The notes: generated by a model from the sequence alone, not told the origin. 64,000 bases of DNA from Shimia sp051201625 (GCF_051201625.1 NZ_CP179203.1:3782001-3846000), one strand, 5' to 3'. Counted from the first letter of the stretch, positions 8,979 to 18,088 are shown. A program made the numbers and translations.

Positions 8979-9694
8979 AAAAACATCTCTGCAAGTCGTG
9001 TCATAGCAGCATCAAGTTGTGCACCGTTGGCGCCTCGAATGACAATATTAGTGCCATACACCCCGTCTTTTTGAAATGGATAAGACCCAATTGACAGACT
9101 TTCAAACTCAGCTGCCAAAGCCGCGAGAGGCGATGCTACATCCCCCTCGCCTCTCATGAGGCGCAAGGTTTTTGACCGCAAGGGTGCGCCCCCCGTAAGC
9201 GCAGGCAACACACTGGCAACCATGGCTTCAAATACAACAGGCACTCCGGCCATTACATAAACGTTGTCAAGTTTAAAACCTGGCGCAGTAGAAACTGGGT
9301 TGTCGATCAGAGTTGCGCCCTCCGGTATCCTAGCCATGCGCAAACGGGCATCGTTCAGTTCCTGCCCGGATTTGTCATAGTGCGCCTTAAGTAGAGCCCG
9401 CGCGTCATCACGAACACCGATTGAACGATCAAACGCCGCGGCAATGCAATCAGCGGTTATGTCGTCATGAGTCGGCCCAATTCCACCAGACGTAAAGACA
9501 ATGTCATAGGCATCCGAAAGTGCCCGAACGGCGGTCACAATACTTTTGGGAGTGTCAGCCACAACCCGAACTTCAGACAAATCGATACCATGTTTGGTGA
9601 GTTCTTTGGCAATAAAGTGCATGTTTGCATCGCGGGTGCGTCCCGACAGAATTTCATCACCAATCACCAACATCGCCGCTTTTGGATTTGTCAT
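8975..9694 (-). CDS. CinA/MoCF-type molybdopterin-binding domain protein
   Basis: A 239-residue competence/damage-inducible protein A-like protein made of the MoCF biosynthesis (molybdopterin-binding) domain alone. Motifs are MLVIGDEILSGRTRD near the N-terminus and TSGGIGPTHDD at residues 68-78. The C-terminal nicotinamide-nucleotide amidase domain of full CinA is absent, so this is the short, single-domain form common in alphaproteobacteria. The ATG at 9694 has an AAGGAG site; the longer frame to 9745 overlaps the promoter side of the divergent sfsA. Cellular role is not established for the short form; damaged-nucleotide processing is a guess from the family. Confidence 0.88.
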   Translation of the reverse strand: MTNPKAAMLVIGDEILSGRTRDANMHFIAKELTKHGIDLSEVRVVADTPKSIVTAVRALSDAYDIVFTSGGIGPTHDDITADCIAAAFDRSIGVRDDARALLKAHYDKSGQELNDARLRMARIPEGATLIDNPVSTAPGFKLDNVYVMAGVPVVFEAMVASVLPALTGGAPLRSKTLRLMRGEGDVASPLAALAAEFESLSIGSYPFQKDGVYGTNIVIRGANGAQLDAAMTRLAEMFL

Positions 9695-9743
9695 GGCATC
9701 GTACTCCTTGCGTGACACCCAAAGCAGGTATAGGGCCGCATGC

Positions 9744-10454
9744 ATGCGCTTTCAAACCCCTCTTTTGCCCGCCGTGCTGATCCGCCGCTATAAACGCTTC
9801 CTTGCAGACGCCCGTCTGGCAAATGGTACTGAAGTCACAGCCCACTGCGCCAACCCCGGATCAATGCGCGGCTTAGCAGAACCGGGAACGCGGATCTGGT
9901 TGGAGCCCAATGACGATCCAAAGAAAAAACTTAAATATGGCTGGCGCCTTGTGCAACACGAATGCGGTAACTTTGCAGGCGTCGATACCTCGATCCCAAA
10001 CAAAGTACTGAAGTCAGCGCTTAATGAGCAGCAGATACCTGGTCTGGATACCTATTCGAAAATCCGCACCGAAGTTAACTACGGTCAGAATAGCCGCATC
10101 GATTTCCTTCTGTCATCAAAAGCCAAAGCTGATCTTTACATTGAAGTCAAATCCGTGACCCTGTCGCGTCAAAACGGACTGGCTGAATTTCCCGACAGCG
10201 TGACGGCTCGTGGGGCCAAGCACCTCAAAGAACTCACTGAAATGGTTGCGCAAGGGCATCACGCCCTGATGTTTTATCTCGTCCAGCGCACGGATATAGA
10301 CCTCGTGACCTTAGCCGACGACATTGATCCAGCTTATGCCGACGCGTTTGATGCAGCACGCGCTGCGGGCGTTGAAGTGATGGCCTATGGTTGTCAAATT
10401 TCACCCGAGGAGATCATTCTGGACCGGCCACTCCCTTTCAAACGAAAACTCTAA
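9744..10454 (+). CDS. sfsA: DNA/RNA nuclease SfsA
   Basis: A 236-residue protein of the SfsA family, named as a sugar fermentation stimulation protein and belonging to the PD-(D/E)xK nuclease fold. It has an N-terminal OB-like part (VTAHCANPGSMRGLAEPGTR) and a nuclease core with RIDFLL (Asp120) and EVKSVTL (Glu134, Lys136). It ends with the conserved C-terminal IILDRPLPF. The start MRFQTPLLPA at 9744 matches the family; longer upstream frames are antisense to cinA. It is divergent from cinA with only 49 nt between starts. Confidence 0.94.
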   Translation: MRFQTPLLPAVLIRRYKRFLADARLANGTEVTAHCANPGSMRGLAEPGTRIWLEPNDDPKKKLKYGWRLVQHECGNFAGVDTSIPNKVLKSALNEQQIPGLDTYSKIRTEVNYGQNSRIDFLLSSKAKADLYIEVKSVTLSRQNGLAEFPDSVTARGAKHLKELTEMVAQGHHALMFYLVQRTDIDLVTLADDIDPAYADAFDAARAAGVEVMAYGCQISPEEIILDRPLPFKRKL

Positions 10455-10606
10455 TCGGTTTGTGTTAAACACCGCGCACCCTCAACCCGTAAATTACGAA
10501 CTATTACGGTTCAAGCACGGGCTAAGAAACTCGCAAGGCGCCCCTCTGGTCCTTTTTGGAAATAAGACCTATGTAGCTTAAAAATGGACGCGATGGAGCA
10601 GACGAT

Positions 10607-11413
10607 ATGATCGGCAAAGGCCGCCAGACCCGCGACGGTATCCAGATTAATGAGCCAGGGGCTTTTGCTGCAATGCATGCAGCTGGCAAATTAGCTGCGC
10701 GGATACTAGATGAGGTTGCAGAGCTAGTCTTTCCCGGCCAAACGACCGGCGCTATTGACGATGCCATCGAAGCAAAAGTGAATGACGCGCATGCAGTTTC
10801 AGCGACCATCGGCTACCGCGGCTATAAGCATGCCTCCTGCATCAGCGTCAATCACGTGGTCTGCCACGGTATTCCCGGAGACAAAAAACTGAAGGATGGG
10901 GATATCCTTAACATCGACGTGACCGTTATCGTAGATGGGTGGTTTGGAGACAGCAGCCGAATGTACGTAGCCGGCAAGCTAAATCGTCGCGCTGAGCGGT
11001 TAATCCAAATCACCCACGACTCGCTCATGAAGGGCATCGAAGCGGTCAAGCCTGGCAACACATTTGGCGACATCGGATATGCAATCCAAACCTTCGTAGA
11101 AAGTCATAGAATGTCCGTGGTGCGTGACTTCTGCGGGCACGGGCTTGGTCGAGTGTTTCACTCCCCGCCCAACGTGCTGCACTACGGACGCGCAGGATCA
11201 GGGGCAGTACTAGAGGAAGGTATGTTTTTTACAATCGAACCAATGGTAAATTTAGGCCGCCCAGAGACAAAAGTTTTATCAGATGACTGGACAGCGGTAA
11301 CCCGCGATAAATCTCTATCTGCTCAGTTTGAACACTCAGTTGGGGTTACCTCAAACGGTGTTGAGATTTTTACATTGTCGCCCAAAAACAGATTTCATCC
11401 GACCAACTTTTGA
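10607..11413 (+). CDS. map: Type I methionyl aminopeptidase
   Basis: Removes the N-terminal methionine from nascent proteins in the cytoplasm. At 268 residues it is the usual type I length. The five metal ligands of the pita-bread fold are all visible: Asp104 and Asp115 (LNIDVTVIVDGWFGD), His178 (CGHGLGRVFH), Glu211 (FFTIEPMV) and Glu242 (QFEHSV). The substrate-binding His87 (CHGIPG) is also present. The ATG has a GGAG site about 8 nt upstream. It follows sfsA by 150 nt and is convergent with the HAD gene, leaving 9 nt between stops and no clear terminator. Confidence 0.97.
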   Translation: MIGKGRQTRDGIQINEPGAFAAMHAAGKLAARILDEVAELVFPGQTTGAIDDAIEAKVNDAHAVSATIGYRGYKHASCISVNHVVCHGIPGDKKLKDGDILNIDVTVIVDGWFGDSSRMYVAGKLNRRAERLIQITHDSLMKGIEAVKPGNTFGDIGYAIQTFVESHRMSVVRDFCGHGLGRVFHSPPNVLHYGRAGSGAVLEEGMFFTIEPMVNLGRPETKVLSDDWTAVTRDKSLSAQFEHSVGVTSNGVEIFTLSPKNRFHPTNF

Positions 11414-11422
11414 AGTCAGTCG

Positions 11423-12070
11423 TCATCCCAGCAAAAGTTTATCTTCCAATTCGCTGATCTGATGCACTACCTCAACCCCAAGAGTTTTCAATCGCCCCGA
11501 ATGGCCACCATCATCAAATCCAATGGCACGCACACCGGCTCTTTTTGCAGCGATCACACCTGACGGGCTGTCGTCAATCATGACGCAAGCCTCGGTCGCA
11601 ACGCCAAAATGTTTGGCCGCCATCAACAATAAACCAGGGTCGGGCTTTGCCGACCCGTGGGTGTGAGGCGACCAAATTCGCCCCTCGAATCTGTCCCAAA
11701 GCCCTGAAGGGCCTAACGAAATCCGCATCTTGGCCGGCGGACCGTTCGATACCACACAATCGGGAATACCCAGCGCATCCAATCGCACTAGCACCTCGCC
11801 TACTCCATCGATCACTGCCACGCCCTTCTCCAAAGCGGTGAACATCTCTGAGTACATCTCGTCGATCCAATCGTCTGGCAAATCGGCACCAAGGCTGCGC
11901 GCCTTAGCCATCGTAACACGCAGCGTACCACCTAGAAACAAAGACATGCACGCATTAGGCGACAGGTCCAGTCCATAGCGCGCCAAATTGTGTGATATTG
12001 CCGTGTTCGCAACGATTTCCGTATCCACGAGGACACCGTCACAATCAAAAATCACCAGTTCCGGTCTCAT
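11423..12070 (-). CDS. HAD family hydrolase (beta-phosphoglucomutase/phosphatase-like)
   Basis: A 215-residue HAD superfamily subfamily IA enzyme with a cap inserted after motif I. Motif I is FDCDGVLVDTE with the nucleophile Asp9 and acid Asp11, motif II is VVSNGP, motif III is the KPDPG lysine, and motif IV is MIDDSPSGV. Such proteins dephosphorylate small sugar phosphates; the substrate is not visible. The ATG overlaps the TGA of rsmD (ATGA), making it the last gene of the flavoprotein-rsmD-HAD operon. Confidence 0.9.
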   Translation of the reverse strand: MRPELVIFDCDGVLVDTEIVANTAISHNLARYGLDLSPNACMSLFLGGTLRVTMAKARSLGADLPDDWIDEMYSEMFTALEKGVAVIDGVGEVLVRLDALGIPDCVVSNGPPAKMRISLGPSGLWDRFEGRIWSPHTHGSAKPDPGLLLMAAKHFGVATEACVMIDDSPSGVIAAKRAGVRAIGFDDGGHSGRLKTLGVEVVHQISELEDKLLLG

Positions 12071-12630
12071 ACCGTCATCTCCAAAAAAGTCATATGGGTA
12101 TCACCATATTTCCGGTGATCCACAAGCTTGAACCCGTCTGGCGCAGCCTTAGGCGTATTTTCTTCCCAAACAATCAATGCCGCAGATGTGATCCAGCCGC
12201 CTGATACGGCGGCCGCCAGTGCTTTTTCTCCCATACCCTTGCCGTAGGGTGGGTCTAAAAAAATAAGATCAAACGCTGCGCCGCTATTCGCTAACAAACG
12301 GGTCGCGTCCCAGTTTATCAACCGGGTTAATGCACCAGCTCGGGTCAGGCTTATATTTTCCCGGATCAAAGCTCCAGCCTTGCGGCCATCATCCACGAAC
12401 ACCACTTCAGCTGCACCCCGCGACAGGGCCTCGAGCCCTAATGCTCCAGTTCCAGCAAAGAGATCAAGCACGCGCGCTTTTGTGATTGGATCGCCATATC
12501 GCCCACCCATAAGCACATTAAACAGACTTTCGCGGACACGGTCGGTCGTCGGACGCAAATGCGAGCTTTTATCGCCTTTGCCGACACTAGCCAATGCCGT
12601 ACCTCGAAACTGCCCAGCAATTATTCTCAC
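12067..12630 (-). CDS. rsmD: 16S rRNA (guanine(966)-N(2))-methyltransferase
   Basis: Methylates G966 of 16S rRNA in the small ribosomal subunit using S-adenosylmethionine. A 187-residue protein with the family start MRIIAGQFRG, the RPTTDRVRESLFNVL segment, the SAM-binding DLFAGTG (56-62) and the catalytic DPPY (126-129). The start codon is GTG at 12630 and overlaps the stop of the upstream flavoprotein gene (GTGA), suggesting coupled translation. The order flavoprotein-rsmD-HAD shows no obvious functional link beyond cotranscription. Confidence 0.95.
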   Translation of the reverse strand: MRIIAGQFRGTALASVGKGDKSSHLRPTTDRVRESLFNVLMGGRYGDPITKARVLDLFAGTGALGLEALSRGAAEVVFVDDGRKAGALIRENISLTRAGALTRLINWDATRLLANSGAAFDLIFLDPPYGKGMGEKALAAAVSGGWITSAALIVWEENTPKAAPDGFKLVDHRKYGDTHMTFLEMTV

Positions 12631-13835
12631 AGGCGCATCAAATCCTTAATATTGATCTCGAGATTGGCTAATGCCTCGGGATCAGGCGACTTACCGCCAT
12701 CAATCAATCGTTTCCCCACCATGTAATCACGTGGTGCATTTGCCGCATCCACGGCAAGCAGCTCCATTCCCTTGAAATACCAGAAGCTCTTTGAAACCGC
12801 ATCATTAGCCCGCGTCACTACTCGATCAAAACCGTTATTTAGACCAGCAATTTGCAGTTTAATGTCATATTGGTCAGACCAGAACCAGGGCCTGGCGATA
12901 TACGGCTTTTCCGCTCCCATGATGTTTTCAGCAACACATTCCGCCTGATCGATCGCATTGGGCACGCTTTCCAAACGAATCCTATCACCCCGAAAGGGAA
13001 AGGAGGCGCAGTCTCCAGCAGCCCAAATATAGGGATCAGACGTGCGGCCATGCGCGCTAGTTCTGATCCCATTTTCTATGTCAAGCCCAGCGCCCTCCGC
13101 TAGGGCCGTTGCCGGGCTAATACCCACACCGGTGATTACGAAGTCTAGCTCCAAAACACTGCCATCCGACAGCAACGCACCGGAAACGCGCCCTGTACCC
13201 GTGAGCCTATCCAACCCAACCCCCTCAAGCAAAGTCACACCGTGGGTGCGGTGCAGATCACGAAAATAATCACTGGTCTGTGATGCCGCAACTCTTTGTA
13301 AAATGCGGTCTGCCATTTCCACAAGCGTGACCTTGAGCCCCTTGCTCGCGGCCACTGCCGCTGCTTCCAACCCGATATATCCACCCCCCACAATTAGTAC
13401 ACGGCGGCCAGCGATAAACTCCGGAGCCATTTTGTCCACATCTTTCAAATCGCGTATGTTGTGAACAGCGTCCAGTGTACCCCCAATCGCGGCTGGCAAA
13501 CGCCGCGGCACCGATCCTGTCGCAAAAACTAGGTGATCATAATCCAGCGATTGCGTTGTCGTTTGCAGCGTTTTATCAGCTCGATTGATCAAAACAACGG
13601 CTTCACCCAGCCGTAGATCAATATCATGATCACCAAAAAAACGCGTTGGACGCAAATAAAGCCGTTCAATATCCATTTCGCCCAGCAAATATTTCTTGCT
13701 CAGCGGGGGGCGCTGATAGGGTGGGACATTTTCTTCGCCAATCAGGGTAACCTGACCATCAAACCCAAGATTGCGCAGCTTTGCCACGCAAGACAACCCA
13801 GCCTGACCTGCGCCAATCACAACAACGTGCGCCAC
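12627..13835 (-). CDS. NAD(P)/FAD-dependent oxidoreductase, ferredoxin/rubredoxin reductase-like
   Basis: A 402-residue flavoprotein of the ferredoxin-NAD(P) reductase group (as in putidaredoxin or rhodocoxin reductase). It has an N-terminal FAD motif (VVIGAGQAGLSC), the family signature PPYQRPPLSKKYL, an internal NAD motif (VLIVGGGYIGLEAAAVAASKG) and the second FAD motif (IWAAGDCASF). The C-terminal reductase domain ends the chain. It probably passes electrons from NAD(P)H to a small iron-sulfur protein or P450, but no ferredoxin or P450 gene is beside it. The start is GTG at 13835, 6 nt after an AAGGAG site. Confidence 0.9.
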   Translation of the reverse strand: MAHVVVIGAGQAGLSCVAKLRNLGFDGQVTLIGEENVPPYQRPPLSKKYLLGEMDIERLYLRPTRFFGDHDIDLRLGEAVVLINRADKTLQTTTQSLDYDHLVFATGSVPRRLPAAIGGTLDAVHNIRDLKDVDKMAPEFIAGRRVLIVGGGYIGLEAAAVAASKGLKVTLVEMADRILQRVAASQTSDYFRDLHRTHGVTLLEGVGLDRLTGTGRVSGALLSDGSVLELDFVITGVGISPATALAEGAGLDIENGIRTSAHGRTSDPYIWAAGDCASFPFRGDRIRLESVPNAIDQAECVAENIMGAEKPYIARPWFWSDQYDIKLQIAGLNNGFDRVVTRANDAVSKSFWYFKGMELLAVDAANAPRDYMVGKRLIDGGKSPDPEALANLEINIKDLMRL

Positions 13836-13921
13836 CTCGAGCTCCTTTGAAAATTATTGCACTTGCCCTATTTGATCCTATATCGCCGTCTATTGGTAAC
13901 GCAACGAAAGAGCACAATTCG

Positions 13922-14410
13922 ATGACAATTGCTATTGGCGACACACTTCCTACGGGGACGTTCAGCACACTAGACGAGAACGGACCTGAAAACATCGACG
14001 CGACGTCTATATTTAAAGGCCGCAAAGTGGTTTTGTTTGGCCTACCCGGCGCCTTCACTGGTCAGTGCAGCACATCGCACGTTCCAAGTTTCATGCGAAC
14101 TGCAGATGCCTTCAGGGAAAAAGGCATTGATGAGATTGTCTGCCTGTCCGTCAATGATCCCTTTGTGATGAGTGCTTGGGACAAAGCCACAGGCGCAGGT
14201 GAAAAGGGCGTTACCATGTTAGCCGATCCTGCGGGCGATTTTACGCAAGCGATTGGAATGGCCTTTACTGCCCCAGCGGTCGGTTTCATAAATCGTTCAA
14301 AGCGCTACTCTGCATTGATCGAAGACGGCGTTGTCAAACTACTGAACTTGGAAGAAAATACCGGCGCGTGTAGCATTTCTGAGGGCGAGACACTGCTTGA
14401 ACAAATTTAA
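13922..14410 (+). CDS. Peroxiredoxin, Prx5/AhpE-like redoxin
   Basis: A 162-residue thiol peroxidase of the Prx5 group. The active-site loop reads LPGAFTGQCSTSH, with the peroxidatic Cys49; the family usually has PGAFTPTCS. Further cysteines are at 74 and near 151 (NTGACS), the latter a candidate resolving residue. It probably reduces hydrogen and alkyl peroxides using glutathione or thioredoxin. The start at 13922 gives the typical length; the longer upstream frame overlaps the divergent flavoprotein promoter. Confidence in family is high; the reductant is not visible. Confidence 0.94.
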   Translation: MTIAIGDTLPTGTFSTLDENGPENIDATSIFKGRKVVLFGLPGAFTGQCSTSHVPSFMRTADAFREKGIDEIVCLSVNDPFVMSAWDKATGAGEKGVTMLADPAGDFTQAIGMAFTAPAVGFINRSKRYSALIEDGVVKLLNLEENTGACSISEGETLLEQI

Positions 14411-14417
14411 GACGATC

Positions 14418-14452
14418 GCTTGTAAGGCGCATTTTTTGTGCGCTTTACAAGC
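14418..14452. repeat. 14-bp stem-loop between convergent genes
   Basis: GCTTGTAAGGCGCA (14418-14431) faces TGCGCTTTACAAGC (14439-14452), pairing fully with one G-T wobble, around a TTTTTTG loop. It spans the stop codon of phhB and the gap to the peroxiredoxin stop. It has no U tract after either arm, so it may act as a bidirectional transcript end or 3' stabiliser rather than a canonical terminator. Confidence 0.6.
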
Positions 14453-14735
14453 AATCCAGCTTACGCGCCAGCTTGACGTCCAGCATGGACACCCCACCAA
14501 CGTCATGCGTGGTGAGCACCACCTCGACCTTATTGTAAACGTTAAACCATTCTGGATGATGGTTCCATTTTTCAGCCCAAAGCGCGGCCTTGCTCATCCA
14601 GCAAAAAGCATCGCTGAAAGTTTCAAACTGATAGGTTTTGGTGATCGCATCTCGCTCTTCCACTAACGCCCAGCCACTTTCGAAAAGAGGTCTCAGCACA
14701 GCACCTCGCTCGGCCTTGTTCAATAGTTTTGTCAA
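14445..14735 (-). CDS. phhB: 4a-hydroxytetrahydrobiopterin dehydratase
   Basis: Pterin-4a-carbinolamine dehydratase, which regenerates dihydrobiopterin after aromatic amino acid hydroxylation. 96 residues with the active-site histidines in EKWNHHPEW (His59, His60) and His77 (TTHDVGG). The start is TTG at 14735: a GGAGGA site lies 6 nt upstream and the TTG overlaps the TGA of the FemAB-like gene (TTGA). A longer frame reaching 14774 would run into that gene without a binding site. No phenylalanine hydroxylase gene is in the window, so a role in general pterin recycling is possible. Confidence 0.92.
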   Translation of the reverse strand: MTKLLNKAERGAVLRPLFESGWALVEERDAITKTYQFETFSDAFCWMSKAALWAEKWNHHPEWFNVYNKVEVVLTTHDVGGVSMLDVKLARKLDCL

Positions 14736-15919
14736 TCTTGCTCCTCCCTTGTTTCCTTGCGGAACGGGCCCCAAGCCGTCATCACTTCAATTTCTTCACT
14801 GACTGCGGCCCTCTCAGCATCTAGATAATTTGAAATGGCTTCAGCAAAGCCAGGATCACGAATCCAGTGCAGCGACTGCGTTTGCACCGGCAAATATCCC
14901 CGTGCCAGCTTGTGCTCACCCTGAGCGCCCGCTTCTACCCGGTTCAACTTCTGAGCAATCGCCCAGTCAATCGCTTGATAGTAGCAGAGTTCAAAATGCA
15001 GACACGGATGATCTTCAATGCAACCCCAGTAGCGCCCAAAAAGGCAATCACGGCCAATCATGTTCATCGCTCCGGCAACCGGCAGCCCATCCCGCATAGC
15101 GAAAATCAATAGAATGTCATCTCTAAGCTTGTCGTGGGCGATATCAAAGAACGCTCTGGTCAAATAGGGCGTTCCCCATTTGCGGGCACCAGTATCTTGA
15201 TAAAACCGCCACATCGCATCCCAATGGTGTGGCTTTATATCGTCCCCACGCAACCAGACGATATCACCACCAAAAGCCTGCGCTTGAGCCCGTTCTTTGC
15301 GAAGGTTTTTCCGCTTGCGCGACGAAAGCGACGCTAAAAAGTCCTCGAAAGTAACATAACCTCGATTTTCCCAGCAATATTGCTGGCCTGTGCGTCGCAT
15401 TAACCCCATAGCCACGCCCGCATCGGCCTCGTTCTGAGCGCAGAAGGTTATGTGTAGCGAAGACACCTCGTTGTCGACTGCCACCTGCACCGCACCCTGA
15501 ACCAAAGCCGACTCACCGATACCCTCGAAGCCTCGTCGCACCAATAGCCGGCGCCCAGCCACCGGAGTAAACGGTACCGCAATCTGAAGTTTCGGATAAT
15601 AGCGTCCGCCTGCCCGCTCGTAGGCATGGGCCCAGTTTTGATCAAAGATATATTCACCTTGCGAATGCGATTTCAAGAACATCGGCGCGACGGCAATTAT
15701 TTCTCCGTTAGCCCGTGCACTCAAGTACCGGGGCTGCCAACCGGTGCCCGGCCCGACAGAACCACTGTCCTCAAGAGCTTTGAGGAACCTGTAGGTGATA
15801 AACGGGTCCTGTGGTGCGCTGCTGTCCTCAGCCTCGGGACAGGCACAAGAGTCCCAATCCCGCTCCACGATATTGTCAAGCGTACCGTGCAGTTCAATCT
15901 CGATCTTTCCGTCATGCAT
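14732..15919 (-). CDS. FemAB-like GNAT-fold protein (peptidogalycan biosynthesis/recognition family)
   Basis: A 395-residue protein of the COG3146/PF04339 group, widespread in proteobacteria and related to FemAB-type aminoacyl transferases with two tandem GNAT folds. Typical segments are DPFITYRFLKALEDSGSVG, WQPRYLSA, the RKRKNLRKER basic run, and the C-terminal LNRVEAGAQGEHKLARGYLP. The acceptor is not known. A GGAGG site lies 8 nt before the ATG at 15919. It is translationally coupled to phhB downstream and follows the ridA-GDPD pair by about 95 nt on the same strand. Confidence 0.85.
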   Translation of the reverse strand: MHDGKIEIELHGTLDNIVERDWDSCACPEAEDSSAPQDPFITYRFLKALEDSGSVGPGTGWQPRYLSARANGEIIAVAPMFLKSHSQGEYIFDQNWAHAYERAGGRYYPKLQIAVPFTPVAGRRLLVRRGFEGIGESALVQGAVQVAVDNEVSSLHITFCAQNEADAGVAMGLMRRTGQQYCWENRGYVTFEDFLASLSSRKRKNLRKERAQAQAFGGDIVWLRGDDIKPHHWDAMWRFYQDTGARKWGTPYLTRAFFDIAHDKLRDDILLIFAMRDGLPVAGAMNMIGRDCLFGRYWGCIEDHPCLHFELCYYQAIDWAIAQKLNRVEAGAQGEHKLARGYLPVQTQSLHWIRDPGFAEAISNYLDAERAAVSEEIEVMTAWGPFRKETREEQD

Positions 15920-16014
15920 GCCGCGCGCCTCCGTTAGTTCTTATCTGGCCATCGGCACGACGGTTTCAAGCGTCATTGCCAGTCAAAAACCACGGCAGTT
16001 GCTCAAAGCATAGC

Positions 16015-16773
16015 TCACGCGAGATATCCTTCGAAGGTGACATTATCGGCAATTTTACGCGCCTCAGCTTCTACCTTTGGCGACCGGACCGTCCAGCACA
16101 GAATGTGCGCTCCGGTAGATTTTAGCTCCAGAACGCGCGAACGATTTAGGTCGCTCGCCTGATGGCTTATGAAGCTGGCGCCAACACGGTCGTAATCAGG
16201 TATCTCCCGCAGTCGGTTCCGGACAACGGCCTTGATCAAAGACCATTCCCCGGCAGGAAAGCTCTCAGTCACCAGTCCACGAGGCACATTAGGCGCGACC
16301 CGCGCCATCGCGGCAACGCTTTCGGGATTGAACGACATGTAAGCCAATGGACCTTCGTACCCATCAGCAGCCTGCGCCGCCGCTGTTTCCAAAATTCCCA
16401 CGTCTGGCCCAAGGGCGCCATCTTGGTCTTTAAGTTCAACAAGAACCGGCACTTGCCCATCAACCATCGTCAACACTTCAGAAAGTGTAGGCACACCTTC
16501 TTCACCGCCGGAAAGCATGATATCTGACAACTCAGTCGCTGTGCGCTGACGCACTGGGCCAGTTTCGCCAGTCAAGCGCCCAAGATCATAGTCATGGAAC
16601 ACCATCGCCTCTCCATCTTGAGATAGCTGGAGATCAATCTCTATCCCATAGCCTAGCGCAAGTGCTGCGCGGATAGCCGCGCGGCTGTTCTCGGGGCGGC
16701 CATCGGTGATATCGTGCAACGCACGATGCGCCAGTGGCACAGTTAGAAAGCTTTTATGCAATGGCGGTGTCAT
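16015..16773 (-). CDS. Glycerophosphodiester phosphodiesterase family protein
   Basis: Hydrolyses glycerophosphodiesters to glycerol 3-phosphate and an alcohol. 252 residues in a TIM barrel with the GDPD signature: AHRA (His16, Arg17), PENS (Glu28), EIDLQLSQDG (Glu45, Asp47) and FHDYDLGRLTG (His60). No signal peptide is seen, so this is the cytoplasmic UgpQ-like type. Its ATG overlaps the TGA of ridA. It may recover phosphate or glycerol from phospholipid headgroups. Confidence 0.92.
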   Translation of the reverse strand: MTPPLHKSFLTVPLAHRALHDITDGRPENSRAAIRAALALGYGIEIDLQLSQDGEAMVFHDYDLGRLTGETGPVRQRTATELSDIMLSGGEEGVPTLSEVLTMVDGQVPVLVELKDQDGALGPDVGILETAAAQAADGYEGPLAYMSFNPESVAAMARVAPNVPRGLVTESFPAGEWSLIKAVVRNRLREIPDYDRVGASFISHQASDLNRSRVLELKSTGAHILCWTVRSPKVEAEARKIADNVTFEGYLA

Positions 16774-17231
16774 GCGATCTGAAATATTCCTTCGATCTCT
16801 ACAGCTACGCCCATAGGCAAAGCTGCTGCAGACACTGCGGAACGGGCGTGCCGTCCTTTATCACCCAGTGCCTCAACCAGAAAGTCCGAGGCACCATTGA
16901 TCACTTTCGGTTGATCCATGAAATCTGCTGTCGAATTCACGAACCCAGTCAATTTGATAACTCTGATCAAGCGAGTTAGATCACCGTCGCAGGCAGCTTT
17001 GACCTGCGCCAGAAGACCGATTGCACATGTTTTTGCAGCCGCTGCACCGTCTTCGACTGCCAAATCTGCACCCAGTTTACCAGTAATCAAACCGCCGGAT
17101 CGCATGGAAATCTGGCCAGACACATAAACTATCTCACCTGTCTGAACAAAGGGCACGTAATTTGCAGCAGGTGCCGACGCGTCAGGTAGGGTGACACCCA
17201 ACTCTGCCAGCCTTGTTTCAATTGAATTCAT
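16770..17231 (-). CDS. RidA family protein
   Basis: A 153-residue member of the RidA/YjgF/Rid superfamily, whose best-known members deaminate reactive enamine/imine intermediates made by PLP enzymes. It shows the typical GEIVYVSGQI strand, a long helix, and the C-terminal VAVEIEGIFQIA. The length and AAALPMGVAVEIE tail are closer to the Rid6/Rid7-like (longer) group than to the compact RidA; the catalytic arginine of true RidA is not obvious. The sequence has two consecutive ATGs; the second (17231) is the better spaced from AAGGAG. It leads the ridA-GDPD-FemAB-phhB cluster. Confidence 0.88.
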   Translation of the reverse strand: MNSIETRLAELGVTLPDASAPAANYVPFVQTGEIVYVSGQISMRSGGLITGKLGADLAVEDGAAAAKTCAIGLLAQVKAACDGDLTRLIRVIKLTGFVNSTADFMDQPKVINGASDFLVEALGDKGRHARSAVSAAALPMGVAVEIEGIFQIA

Positions 17232-17234
17232 CAT

Positions 17235-18088
17235 GTGTCTCCTTAACCTGAATTATTAGATCAGACGCTAGACTGGCCCAGCGAACAAGAAAACCCAAAT
17301 TTGGCGTTATTGCCCGCCTTCATTGCCAGTCTTCATGAAACAACCAACAAATGGTCTCAGTCAATGAAACGAGGGCGCTTACTCTGCTCCCGCGATAAGG
17401 CGGTATCAAGCTTTTTCATGAACTTTTGGAACTTTGGTCAGTTTTGGACCGTCGCACGTGGTCCCAAACATCTATGCGTACAAAAGGCACTCTTCACCAA
17501 CTCCATAAAATTTCAGGAAATCGCGGCAAAAAAACGATCTACCCACGTCCGTGGTCAAATTTTAGATTTTAAACGTAGTATAACATCCTATCAATTATTG
17601 ATTTCATTTTAATTTTAAAGCCTCCAATTATCACCTAAATATGTGTGTTAAATAAAGTCATTATTCATTGCAGAAAGAACTCTAAACCAAGCTGCAAACA
17701 GAGAAATTCTGCGCAGACGTGGAGGACATGTCAAAAGTGACGGTTGTGCCGCTGTTATCTTTCAGCTTGTTGTAAAAAATCAAAGACACCTCCTACCAAA
17801 ATCAACATTTCAGTATCAGAGAGCCTGAAAATAAGGGGCCAATTCGAGGCCGTCAGTTGAGTGCGAAGTTTTTGCGCATGGCTGGGTACACCTAAATCTC
17901 GGATTGACTACATGTCTGTTGTATTTAATGCTTTGAACCAGCGCATATCGGTTGTGTAGTTTGGTAAAGTTAACAAACTGGTTGAACAGTATTCATCTGT
18001 TTCTTAACTGCCACAATTCGAAGCGAAGGGTCAGACCCGGTTGGGAACACGACTAAAATGTTTTAAGTAGTGCCAATTAGGTCAAAAA
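17235..18088. other. Long gene-poor AT-rich intergenic region
   Basis: About 850 nt between ridA and mlaA, the largest gap in the window. Open frames here (for example 17301-17612) lack ribosome binding sites and protein-like composition. AT-rich stretches occur around 17570-17660. One startless frame near 17660-17830 (LNQAANREILRRRGGHVK) looks faintly coding and might be a gene remnant. No tRNA, rRNA or repeat array was recognised. The 3' end must contain the mlaA promoter. Confidence 0.4.

Noticed and set aside
17301..17612. A 103-codon open frame in the ridA-mlaA gap
   Set aside because: No ribosome binding site, odd amino-acid composition and no recognisable motif; more likely chance.
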